DNA from: Chrysomallon squamiferum
Taxonomy: Eukaryota; Mollusca; Gastropoda; Neomphalida; Peltospiridae
NCBI GenBank assembly: GCA_012295275.1
Contig: CM022672.1
Coordinates: forward strand, 19,147,394-19,211,393
DNA length: 64,000 bases
Reading direction: 5' to 3'
This document shows, one piece after another, positions 11,819-24,823 of the stretch. How positions within the stretch are numbered: the stretch's first letter is position 1; each line of letters opens with the position of its first letter. The notes beneath the pieces were generated by a model. The model did not search any database. It saw only the letters and a program-made list of their open reading frames with translations, and was not told the origin of the DNA. The position numbers and the translations under genes are program-made.

Positions 11819-14800
11819 TCATCTGCCTGGAAAACAAAAACAAAAACAAAAATTAAATAGAAGTAAAATAAAATAATGGAGGATATATTTAATTTCTGTA
11901 CTGAAGAGAATAAAATAATATCCTGTTTGAAGAGAACAAAAAAAATAATATAATAATACACCCCTAAAGGATAGGCAAGAGGTTAATGTTATTTTCTTTA
12001 TTTGATAAGATATTTTACAATTTAAAAATATACCTGTTTGAAGAACAGAATAAAATAATATCCTGTACGAAGAGAACAAAAAAAAAAAAATAATAATACA
12101 CCCCTAAAGGATAGGCAAGAGGTTAATGTTATTTTCTTTATTTGATAAGATATTTTACAGTGTTATTTAAAGTGTGTGGGTTTATATACCTGCAGTGGCT
12201 ATTTAATTTCTATACTGAACAGAATAAAATAATATCCTGTTTGAAGAGAACAAAACAAAAAAAAAAAAAAAATAATAATAATACACCCCTAAAGGACAGG
12301 CAAGAGCTTAATGTTATTTTTTTTATTTGATAAGATATTTTACAGTGTTATTTAAAGTGTGTGGGTTTATATACCTGCAGTGGCTAGGGCATGAGAGCCA
12401 GCCATCGCAGAACCGGCAGTGGCTTTCTGTTTGAGTGTTGTCCAGTCGAACACATAGTCATACTGATGATTGAGTGTACGAAACAGAATTCTAAACAGCT
12501 GTCTCAGATACATGTAATCTGGAGCTTCTTCAAAACGCAGACCTCGGCAGTAGTTTAAATACATGTTGAACTCTGCAGGGAAACCCTGGGGAGAGAGAGA
12601 GAGAGGGAGAAAAATAAACACAATTTTTTTCAAAAGTAAAATAATAAATGATAATTTATAAAACATTATTAAAAGTAAAAAATTAAATAATACTATGTAA
12701 GACATGTATATTAATTGAACTGGCGAATGTAAGTTTATAAATATGCTATAAAACTGAATAGTAAACTTTGAGATAGGCCTAACATATGTTTATACATTTA
12801 TAGTAAATTAATATAAATGATTCGACAAAGTATATCACTGGCAGTCTTCCTAATATAGATAAAAATGAAAAAAAAAGTAATATTTGATACCTAAAATTCT
12901 CTAATACTGTGACAGATGAAATTTATAATAAATAGTGACAGTAAATTTTAATAATTAGTAAATTATTAGGAAAATTCAATATTTATATATGTCTAGCAGG
13001 ATTGTTTACATTCTTTCAGCGATATGAATCATGATACAGAAAGAATAATGAGAGCCTATTTGGTTTTATCATATTACAGTGCTATTATTATTATCATTAG
13101 TAGCAAAACAGGAAACTGCAGGTTAAAGTTTTTCTTCCTCTTTACACAGAAGCAAGCCTGGGACTGGTGATCTTTAACATTAAATACTGAAGTTTTATTA
13201 AACAAATAATCGTTTATCATTTTTTTGTAATTTACCTTACACAATACTTCAACAGGTGTGGACATTTTCTTCTCACTTATTTTTTCATACTTTTGTTTTT
13301 TTGTTGCTGCCTGAAAAAAGAATTATTTAATTAAAAACATATTAAATACAATATAATAATAGAAAACAAATTTTGTTATTTTATTTCTTGTTAATACTAA
13401 TAGGTATAATAATTAAAAGAAACAAATCAAACTTTTTTTTTTTACATGATAAAATTAATCTTCTTATTTCTTGATAAACAGCTTTGAATTATATTAATAC
13501 TATGTATGTGTATGTGCATATGACAAAATTATTAAAGTAAAAGAAACCGCTATACAATAAAAAAAAATATTCCTCTAATTTTTCTCTTTTTAAGAATTAA
13601 AAAAGTAATCAACACAGAATACTACAGTATTAAAGAAAATATACAACAACAAAAAATACTTTTTGAATAAATAATTGTTTTCCATTACTAGCTTTAGTAG
13701 CCCTAAGGCATTCAACAGTTTCTGTTATTTATAGATATATAGATAATAATGTGATGATATTAAAGAAAAAAAAATTGAAAATAATAATAGTAATAACAAT
13801 AACAAAAAAATTAAAAAAATTAATAAGAACAATTACAGATTTGACAGATAGTATTTTTATTTATCTGGACTATATTTTAAAAATAAATAAATAAATATAT
13901 ATATTAAAAACAGTGACAACACCTGTTTTGTTTTTTTTTAAACTTGAAAAATAAGAAAATAACACACCCGTAAACCTTGCCAAGGCAGAGAGCCCCTGTT
14001 AAAGTACATAAGGACGTAGCCCAGTGACTCCATGTCGTCTCTTCGACTCTGCTCAATGCCAAGGTGAGCGTTGATGCTGGCATACCTCGCTGTGCCAGTC
14101 AGGTTTTTACCTTCTCTGTAAGGTACGTGCTGCCTTGTTCGACTATCACGATACTTCTTGGCTAGTCCGAAATCTATGATGAACACCTAAAAACAGAAAT
14201 GAAATAAAGAAATAAATAATCGCCCAAAATAAAAATAAAAATTTAAATTAAGTAAATATATGTATGTTTAAATCTGCCAAAAGTGTAACTGAATAATAAT
14301 AATAAACACTAATAATAATATTTTAAAAAAGTGTTTTCCTTTTTTGCCAATAAACTGGTTACATAATACAATTATAATTATTATGTTAACTAAAAAAAAA
14401 GATATATTTACTTCACAAGAAGACATTTTTTTCTATTTATGTTAATAAATTAATTGTACTTCCTTTTTAATTACAGAAATAAAAAAAAGTTCATTAATAC
14501 ACTTAAAAGATAACACAAAAATTAATAACATTTTACATAATAATTTAGTATTTCATTATTATATATAAATATACACATTTGTTTTCAATGTGTATTTGAT
14601 CATCCCAAACTATGAATATTTAAATAAATAATAATAATGTTAATTATGTAATTCTACCTTGTTGCAATGTCTGCCTATTCCCATCAGAAAATTGTCTGGT
14701 TTGATGTCTCTGTGTATAAAATTTTTGTTGTGTATATGTTCTATCCGGTTGATCATCTGAAAAAAATATAATGAAATAAATTGAAACAAAATAAAATAAA

Positions 14801-16398
14801 TAATGGAATATAAAGATATAATAGTAATACCATACAATGTAATATAATAACAATAATAATAATAAATAATAATAATATGATGTGTGTGTGTGTGTGTGTG
14901 ATACAACAGAATACATTATAATAAACATAGTTTAGAATAAAAAAGTATATAATTAACAGTGACTGATGAGAAAATAGTGAAAGATTTTGTAATGCAATAA
15001 AAAAAACTAAAAGAAGTAAAATCCTAGGTTATATCAGTTTCTACTGAATATAATATAAATTTAAATTTAAAAAATAATAATAATAAAATAAAAATTTAAA
15101 TTTTATGCAGAATGTTTTTTAATTTTATTTATTTTATTTTATTTTAATATTATTCTTATTAATTTTTTTTTTTTTCTGACTTTTACTGAATTCATGCACT
15201 ATTTTTTCTACAGATTTATTAGAACAAATTTATTAATTTTTTTTTTCTTATCCAACAGAATCATTTAATAATTTATTGTTATTGTTGACGACAGTGATAA
15301 TGATATTAATACAGATAATTGTTTTATTTTTATTGTTTTGGTCATGAAATATATCAGTGTCAAGTGGAGCTTTGATATGATCTACTAACTGTGACAGTAA
15401 TATATCACTTAGAAAGTGTTAGGTCACCATGTTACTGACAAAGGACTATATTAAAGAGATACACTTGAAATTTAATATAGCCCTCTTTTTCTCAATATTT
15501 GTGTCAAACTAAGTCCTAATATTTTGTCATTATTCATTTTTATGTGTTTTTATTTAAGTGAAATAAATTTAATGTAATATATCAGAAATAAATAGAAACT
15601 TAAAGAACTCTGACAAATATCAAATATTCAAAGTGGAAATAAAACTGAACGTATGTCAGAAAGTATAAAAAGAGAATACAGATGAAAAAATTTCAAACAA
15701 GGAAATAAAAGTGGATGATGGAGCATGGAAATCATTTAAAATCTTAACATCAAAATAGATGGATGAGGTAATGGAATAAAATTAGAATTAAGAAAGTAAA
15801 ATGGAAATAAAAAATAGAAATTAATTTAAAAACTTTCAAGACATAAATTAATATAACATTAACAGATGATGCAGTTACTTATAGAATATATATAATTTCT
15901 TCTTTTGTTTATTATTTTTATAACAAAATAAATAACTAAATAAATAAATAAAATAAAAAAAATAAAAATAATATTTAACCAGCAATATAGTTTAAAAAAA
16001 TAAAAATAAGAAAATAATAATACTGTTTATAACATGATATTAGAATTTATATATATCTATTTCCAGTTGTTATACAAACACAGAGAGAATAGGTTAATTA
16101 GTTGTGGCCATTTTTAACTGTTTACCACCTGGCCAGTGGGGATTTCTCTCAGAATGATTCAGTAGTCCTAATCAATTCATGATTGCCTAAGCCCTTGACA
16201 AGTGGCATGTTAGCATCACATTTTGTATTATTATATAATTCTATCCCATTATAACATGATCATCATCATCATTATTATTATTGCAATTAATGTTACATTG
16301 TACTGTATTTTTACAATATAGTATATTTTGCTATTTACAATAATTTATTTATAATATATATTATTTATTGTTATTTACAGGATTATTGTTATTGTTCA

Positions 16399-16452
<54 letters not shown>

Positions 16453-19176
16453 AATTCAGTTCATGGATAATATCATAAATTACAATTTAATTAATATTTA
16501 AATTACCAATGGTCATTAGGTAACACAGACACATTTTATAACAAGAAGAAAGAAAAAACCAGCCAATCCATGAACTACACTGGATCAGCAGTAAAGGATT
16601 TCTTGCATGGACCTTCCCATAAACAGGACAGCACACACCATGCTCTTTGACAAATCAGTCACAGGAATGTGAAATAACCCATAGCTGTACTGAAGAGGAT
16701 TCATCCTGAAAACCATCAGGCCTCAGGAAGTTAGAACATGAGCTCACTTTCCAATAATAACGTATGACTAATACTGATTAGCAAGAAACATGGTCAACAC
16801 ACAAGAGAACAGCACTCTGACACCTGTTTCTAATTAAGGACACACAAGTAATTACTTGTAAGAAGATGCTCTGGGAAGGAAAATAAAAAGAAATTTGCTT
16901 TAGCCTTTTAACATGCATCTATTGATTGTTTCTCACTAGAAGCGGTGCTTCAGTTCACATGGTGTGTAGTGGAACAAATTTAATAACATGACCAGTAACA
17001 CACAAGTACAAATCCCTAGTTGAAAATTAACACTAGTGTGCTGAAGAATGAGTAAAGATGTAGAAAAGTAAAAAAAAATTGAATGCAAAACTGAATTTTT
17101 ATTTCAACTTTTCTTCTTTTCAACTGTCTTTAATTAATGCTCCTGTACTATAACAAATCAAAAATCTGTAAAATTGTGTAACTTTAAAATAAGATATAAA
17201 TCTAACACAGTTGTTCACATGCTAAGATAATTGCAACAATTATTATTATTTAATCAAATACAGCAACATCTGATACAAACAAAAAAAAAATGAAATAAAA
17301 AAATTTGATGAACATAATAAATTAATAAACAACCCCAAAATAATAATTTAAAAATCAAGATTGTAATTATGGATAAATGAGATAGTTACATCAAGAAATG
17401 TTGATGTAATAATGATAACAAATGTAATAAAAATAATAATATTAATAACAACAACTACATTAACAACAGCAATAATCTCCTGAATGTAGTTTAATAATTA
17501 AAATTAAAAATCTGTGAGGTCAATAAAGAGTTACAGCAGGTAACAATTCATCAGATGCATGCAGTAACACACCCACTGACAGGTAGATGTAAGTGACAGA
17601 CAACCATTTCGTGTCTTTTAACCCTGACTACATGTTTAGAAAACAGGTTTTAAAAAAATGCTGAAACCACACACCATGACATGCACTGTGCATATGTACA
17701 TTTGTGTAGGCCCACTTCAGAAGTTAAAATAAAAATAAAGCTTGCACCACAAATGAAAATATTTGCTATGCAATTGCCAGTACCTGATCTGCTAACATGA
17801 GAACTGTTTTCATTGTAAATTTCCTTGAACAAAAGTTAAATAGATCTTCTAAACTTGGTCCCAAAAGATCCATAACTAACACATTATAGTCCTTTTCTTG
17901 TCCAAAAAATCTGAAAAAAAAAAAAAAAATAAAAATTAATTATTATACTGATGAATACAATAAAACTAAACGTGATGATGATGATTATTATTAATAACAA
18001 AGAAATACAAATACAAATAATAATATTAATTTCAGAAATGCATTAAAGTGTGATCATAAAATAAAAAATTAAGAATTTTAAAGTCATTCTAATATACATT
18101 TTGTATATTTTGCAATTTATGAGTATGGACAAATACTAATTTTTAAACAAATTTTTTTAAGAAAATTTGTTTTTGGTGGAGAATGAGTTTACAAAATCAA
18201 CTGTACATTGTTGGCCAAAATTTGGTAAAAATAATCATTAATAAAAATTCAAATCAATATTTCTGAACTGCTCATTATCTGTCTGCCAATGCTAACCAAC
18301 AAACATGGAATTTTACACATTTTAAACATGTAAACAAAGTAATATAAATACTAACTTCAACAAACAGCCATATTAAATAACATTTTAACAAACATGATTT
18401 TTATCATGAAATAATAGAGGAAATAAACTCCATTGTTTCAAGTAATTAATATCAACGTTACAGTATATCACAAAGCTAACAGCTATTAATCAAACAAAGG
18501 ATCAGATTAACAGCATTTCCTTTCCATGTTAACTTGGTACATTACAATGTACCCAATGACTCCAGCTGATGTCACTGAAGAATTATATGAAAAAACATCT
18601 CAGATCAACATGCATACCCAATATTTATATGTTTACTGTAATGTAAATATATGTCTATACTATAATGTCTGTATGTATGTATATTTTTATATATCTGTGT
18701 AACATACACACACACACACACACATACACACACACACACACACACGTATATATAAATATCACAGATATGAAGTGAAGTCATCTCCTGTACTTATAGCTAT
18801 ATCTTACTAAAACAGAATTTGTTCTGTGTTTTATCTCATTTTACAGCTCTTTCCTCACCCTCACTGAAAAAAAAAGAAAAAAAAAGCCCATTCTTGAATA
18901 ATGCAAATAGGTTAACTGCTTTATACTAAGCAAGGTTTGTCAACTGTAAACAATTTAGGTTGTTATTATCATTTATTTATTTGCTTGACACACATAGTTA
19001 GGAACAAATCATGTGGCAGGTCAGTGTGATCTGGACCCTTGCTAACTAACTGTATTCAGTTCAAAATGTTTAACTATAAGCATGTAAATAAGCTTGCATC
19101 TTTATTATCTCATAAATACACACATATATATATACATATACATATACATACATACATACATACATACATACATACA

Positions 19177-19210
<34 letters not shown>

Positions 19211-22200
19211 AGTGCACAAAGAGAAACTTTGTTATCCTGTTCTTTTATGGAGACCTCCAAAATATATAGAAAACCACTCCTGCCATAGACAATAATAAAA
19301 AGTAATATATGTACTTGTTTCTCAGTTTAATATTCATTTGTTTTTTTATTCTCGTACCTGTGTGTCATGTATATGTATATATGTATGTGTGTTGTCTCTG
19401 TGTGTGTGTGTGTGTGTACACATACACATATATGTATATATGCACACATATATTCATTAATAATTCAGTATGTCATTCTTTTATAGTGACGAACCAAGGG
19501 ACATCCACAATATAAAGAACACCTCCATCCATAATTTAACTGTTTCTCTTATTAACATACAAAACCATTATCTATAATGTCCCAGACAGAAATACAGCTT
19601 TTTAGGGCAATGTGTTAGGTAGGACCATTTAGAAACACAGAGAAGAGAGAATGAAATCAATAAATGCTGACCCATCTGGAATACCATATGTTTTATACAT
19701 TATTAGTTTGCACTGTTCAGAGACCTATATGTAAATATTACACTATTTCTTAGCAATGGGTCTAGCAAACAATTTTTTTTCATTAAATGATAAATATATA
19801 GCTAGGTTCTTGTTAGTAAGCCATACAATTAATCAATAAAATGTAGCTAAAGCTTGTACATTATATTATAATTAGGTCAAATCAGTTGATTAGAAACTTA
19901 TTAAAATTACTTTTAATCAGTTTATTTTGTCAAATGATTTGTTATGTTTATTGTTTTTTGGGTGTGTGTGTTTTTTAGGGGGAGGGTGGGTTTGCAGGAG
20001 AGTTGATTTTTTAAAGTGATTTATCTACATATCCTGTTTAACAGTACACTGGTCAAATAATCTATCAAAAAACTTTGTGTAGGGTCATATAGTACAATAG
20101 TCTGTAAATAGCCGTATTATTATGAAAACAGACTAAAAACTACTGTGTGAAAAGATAAAAATCAGTTAATCCTACCATCTGTCCATAAAAAAAAGGAGAA
20201 GAAAAAAAGACCAGGGGCAGTTATTTATTTCTTCTTCTCCTGTGTTAACAGTTTATTATATGAATTATGTGACACTAAAAGGAAATGTTTTATTATTTTT
20301 TATTGCTCTTTATTACGTTGTTATTCTACATGTAAAATAAACAGAGGGACGGTTATAACATTTATCATGCTAAAATATACTTTATTCCACAACTGTATAA
20401 ACAACCAGTTCAAGTTCTCCACTCAAATTCAAATGAAAAGTATGTGAAGACCTAACAAATTAAAAAAATGAACAAATAAATAATAACAATAAAAAAATGG
20501 AAATACTTGACTTGAATTGTTAAGTTGTTTTTTTAGCCTGCTGAATGCATTCCTTAACAAATACAATACCATTTGATAGTCATACATTTTTTAATTAATA
20601 TACACAGAATTTTATTTTTATAAAATGATTTAATTTATTAATATTCTTACCACTTTGTATAAATATTCATAATCTATTCAGAAATAATTGCAGTCTGAAT
20701 GCGTGCTTCAAAAAAATAATTTTCTTTAATGCAACTTATTTATTTTTAAAACAGTCAGTCTGCAAATATTTCTGATTACATTATAAAACAGTGGAACCAA
20801 ATGCATTGGACTAACACACTGAAAATATTACTGTATTAAACTATTATGTAACTGCATTCCACTAATTGTCTATCAACACTTTATCATATGATATATATCT
20901 TTTTTAAACTAATATATCTACATATACTTTAATGAGTATCTGTACTACACCTTTACAATCATTTGCAATATTACAATGTAACAAACATATCTGTAGTGCA
21001 CTAATGTGTATTTTACTGTGTAATATATATATATGCATCTAATTTACACTAATATATTATATGTGAGAAAAACAGCAGTGTAACACTGTAGCACATGACT
21101 GTGTCAAATGTGACCACGATCTGATATGCTAATAATCTAACAATCTGTGACAGATGTAATTAACCAAGTGCAACATTAATAAATCAATCAAACTTTATTT
21201 CATTAATTACTAAAACCATAAAATATAGTTTAAATAAGGCATACAGATGTATTCTGTAAGACTTAAAACAAGCTAACACATGTAAAAATTATCACGGTAT
21301 ACATGCAACTGAAAAAGGATGTAATTGAAACAGATAACAGTCCTGAGATAGTTATAGATGAAACACATCTGTTAGTAAATCTACTGTGTATATCCAGTGA
21401 TGTGTGTAACATACAAAGTATTCAATACCGTGAGAAATGCATATTGTTATCTACCTGTTTATCTAACTATACAAAACAGAGAATGGATTTCCTACAAAAC
21501 TGTTAGCTGTACCAGAACATGATAACTCTACTGTCATCTAATATACTTCTTCATACGGTTTCGTCATGTGCTTGACAAATGAAAATAAGTCACACTATGT
21601 TTTATAAGACATAATATTATATACACTATTTGTTGTTTTTGTTTTCTTAACTATGCAATGACATATATTATATAAAAAGATTCCTTGCTGCTTATATATG
21701 AGTGGTTATTGCTAGTTTGCTCACTCTGATAAATAATAATAATAATAATAATAAAAATAATCACCATCCATATTAAAATATACATCTTGTCATTAAAACT
21801 GGAATATATTTTGCTTACCTCCAAGTTAGTGTTTCATTAGTTACTCTTTGTTAATAATAAAATTTGATATAAATAAAAAAAAATGCATTCATACACCATA
21901 CATTTTTATTTCCTGTTTCAGGAATAAAAGCTATTTTGACAGAGACTGGGAAAATCTGATATATGTGGCTTTTACAAACAGTTTCCAAATAGCACATTCA
22001 GGCAAGACTGAAAAAAAAAAAATGTATACCCAAAAAAACACAACATAAGTACAGCAAATAATTTTAAATACATGTCAACACTATAGCTATAAATGTGAAA
22101 TGGTTGACATTCATGCATCTAAATGTTTTTCTTTACTTTGTGTTGTTTATTGTCAGAAAAGAAAGGTCACTAGTCACCATTAAAGTAATCTGAAATCACA

Positions 22201-24119
22201 CACAAATACGTTTACATTATTTGTTCTTTTTACCGAATGTATGTTTGAAACAATAATTCATTCCTCATTACAAAATAACAAATACATGTTTTATTGCACA
22301 TTATCAAACTTTATTATTTGCAAAGAGTGGTCAGAGATATCACATAAAATAGTCACTCAGAAGCACATAAATACTTATGATATTTTTTAAATATGCTTTC
22401 TTCTTATATAATACAATACACATTAATCAATATTTTGTTCCCTGTCACTAAATGACATACAAACATGTACTGTTTTATTACTCATATATAATATCATAAA
22501 TATGAACTGAGTTTCTGGGACAACTTACCTACAGTGAGGAATTCCTACACCTCCATGTAGTATTCTGTATAATTTACTTTCATACAACAACTGAGGATGT
22601 CTGGTCTTCTGTGACTCCAGTTTTGTAGCCACTTCCTATAAAATGAAAAAAAAAAAAAAAAAATGTTACTAATGGACTTAAAAAACAAGATCTTAAGAAA
22701 TATATATTAAAGAGATAAATTAAGTAAACAACTAAGTTCACTTAAGCAGTTTTCCAGTGACAGAGAATGAAATACTAAGTTTTATATAATAATAATAATA
22801 ATCTTTAATGTATTTTTTTTATTAAATTGATATATACATTATGGTTAAGGACTGATAATAAGAAAAGAATCCTGTGGACTGTAGGTGATGGGCTTTTCTG
22901 GCCATTTAACTGAAAAGACTGTGAATTTTATTTAGCTTGTGTATTTTTTAAAGTTTCATTTCATTGTAAATGATCAATAAAATGAATATGCATTGGAATG
23001 ACTCTTCACTGAATTTTTAAGAAGTGAAAAAATAAAATAGAGAGGAATAAAATAAAATTAAACTGCAAACATCTAATAAAGTAATATTTGTTTGCTACTT
23101 ATCTTTTATACACAGTATTCAACTATGTCAGTTGAAAAAATATGCACTTCCCAACATAAAATATATATTTGAACAGTGATGCCATATGGGAAAACAGGTT
23201 ATTCTTAAAGAAACTGGACAATCCACATTTTTTCATGTATGCAGGTTTTGATGAATACAGCTCGTTTTTTTGGCTTACTAATGTTTACTTCTGATTAACA
23301 TGAGCAATATTTTATCTTAAAAACTATAATTATATTTTTGGAAATCACGAAACCTCTGTGTAAACATTAAATAGCAGAAGTTCATAGCTGACTTATTTGA
23401 CTTAATATGAGGCAAGACGATGATTTATTTTGCTGAGTACTTAAAATGTTCAATTACACAACATTTTTCACTAGTTCACTGTACAAAAAAAATTACAACA
23501 ACATACACTACTTTAATAAATCATATGGAAAATAAATAATTATAATACTAATAGTACTAATAGCACATCACAGTGACTGCCAAATTAATACTGGAAAATC
23601 AAGTTAAAAGTCAAGTGATTATATTTAGGAGCAACTCCCCACCCTTTTTCATTGTGTTGTGAACTATAAGTATAAAAAAAAAATTTTGTAATAGTTACAT
23701 ATTCACTACTCTTTCAATGGAGCTTTACTTAAGTTCGTGGTGTGGTTATTCAATAGTAAGGCACGCATGGTTACTCATATTTTGTCAGACGACAAAAAGT
23801 CACTATGCGTATCTTTAGAAAAATATATATAAATAATATATACAAAAATAACATATACGGTGACATCTCATATATGATGTTATAAATAGAAAGAAGTTTT
23901 AGTAATTTTTAAATTTTTAAATTATTATTATTAATATTATTCGATTTCTAAAGTAAATGTGACTATTAAAAACAAATAATGCTTAATTCAGCGATCGAAA
24001 CGTACCTCTCCATTCGATATGTTGATTGCTAAGTAAATATCACCAAATGAACCGCTTCCGATTTTTCTAACAAGTCTGTATTTCCCAGCGACGTGAAATT
24101 CGCTTTTAAAACTAGCCAT
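11819..24119 (-). CDS. CSNK1A1: Casein kinase I alpha, complete, 8 coding exons
   Basis: Serine/threonine kinase of the CK1 family; in animals CK1-alpha phosphorylates beta-catenin, Ci/Gli and circadian proteins. Exons read right to left: 24006-24119, 22529-22635, 17784-17910, 14658-14756, 13968-14186, 13236-13310, 12375-12585, 11819-11826; all joins keep frame and give about 319 residues, close to the short animal CK1-alpha forms. Visible motifs are the glycine loop GSGSFGD (residues 21-27), the ATP lysine in VATKLES (K43; family members usually have VAVK or VAIK), HRDIKPDN (131-138), DFG (154-156), the CK1-specific [15 protein letters not shown] and the C-lobe motif [18 protein letters not shown]. 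The start is the first ATG, in a good context (ACGATGGC). The C-terminus is the weak point: the last exon adds only Gly-Arg before TGA, and alternative 3' exons are possible. The exon 5 donor is GTGTGT. The large introns (14757-17783, 17911-22528) hold only microsatellites and a SINE-like relic. Confidence 0.95.
11884..12385. repeat. Three-copy tandem repeat covering a CK1-alpha exon end
   Basis: Copies share AATAAAATAATATCCTG, ACACCCCTAAAGGA and TTTGATAAGATATTTTACA. Matching points fall at 11911, 12051 and 12225, giving periods of about 140 and 174 bp. The rightmost copy runs 11 bp into the exon ending at 12375, and the middle copy carries the same 11 bp and splice donor at 12186-12200. Confidence 0.9.
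16399..16450. repeat. (ATT)n microsatellite in a CK1-alpha intron
   Basis: An uninterrupted ATT run of about 52 bp. Confidence 0.95.
16530..16760. mobile_element. Degenerate SINE-like mollusc repeat in a CK1-alpha intron
   Basis: The string GGATCAGCAGTAAAGGATTT, then CTTCCCATAAACAGGACAGC, CTCTTTGACAAATCAGTCAC and GAAATAACCCATAG, follows in order a repeat I remember as very common in gastropod and other mollusc genomes (snagcaagggatc, caccatcccacagacaggatag, cctttgatataccagtc, gaaatagccca). The copy is old and eroded. Identification is from memory and was not searched. Confidence 0.6.
18705..18745. repeat. (CA)n microsatellite
   Basis: A CA run with one CATA interruption, inside the 17911-22528 intron of CK1-alpha. 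Confidence 0.95.
19135..19207. repeat. (CATA)n microsatellite
   Basis: About 15 CATA units in the same CK1-alpha intron. The frames rich in HTYI repeats across it are artefacts. Confidence 0.96.
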
Positions 24120-24350
24120 CGTTTTTTAATGAAGTTTCATCAGAAGTTGTAAATACAAAACACATTTTTGTTTCTTCTCATTGTTGCCTTACTTTCCGTC
24201 CACTGTCAAACACAAACATGACAAAGACCGCTTTGAATTATGGGATAATTTCCTGCACTGAGATCATTCGGATATTTTCGGACGTACTCGTTTAAGCAGG
24301 TGCGCCAATGTTCGTATCTTTTCGCAAGAAAAGAGGACCAATCAGAAATG
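24120..24350 (-). promoter_or_regulatory. Probable CK1-alpha promoter and 5' UTR
   Basis: This is a complex, CpG-containing stretch directly upstream of the CK1-alpha start codon. It has two CCAAT motifs on the plus strand (24305-24309; 24338-24342 in the NF-Y-like ACCAATCAG). The transcription start was not located. Confidence 0.5.
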
Positions 24351-24781
24351 ACCTGCCAGTTTATAAATAAACACAATTATAATCCATTTCGTTGGTCCTT
24401 TAATGTTAGATACTAATTTTAATCTTGTAATCTCATGTTGAAAGGAAATAACAACCTCAGTTTTCGTGTTGTAATATCTAGTAATGATAACTATAACAGT
24501 AAAAAAATAATAGGTGCTGATTAATATAAAAAGATAAAGGAAATAAATATGAATTTATAAAATTTTTGTTTTAATTAAAGGATTTCAAAAGGGTAAAAAC
24601 AGAAACGTTAAGAAAAAGTTAATAACTGCGTTATAATTAAATAATACATACTGAGGCAAAATGTGCATTTTTTTTATAATAATCTGTTTACAAATGAATG
24701 ACTTTATAAATCGATATTAGTTTTCAAACAAATGCTTATTATGGTATACTTTATTTTTTAAATTTAATTCTATATTTATTG

Positions 24782-24823
<42 letters not shown>

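Noticed and set aside
12586-12705. N-terminal extension MSYIVLFNF upstream of the CK1-alpha exon 12375-12585
   Set aside because: Intron read-through; the exon starts at the acceptor at 12586 and joins the VEVLCK exon in frame.
19039-19515. Frames with HTYI and YTYTYM repeats
   Set aside because: Direct translation of CATA and GT microsatellites inside a CK1-alpha intron.
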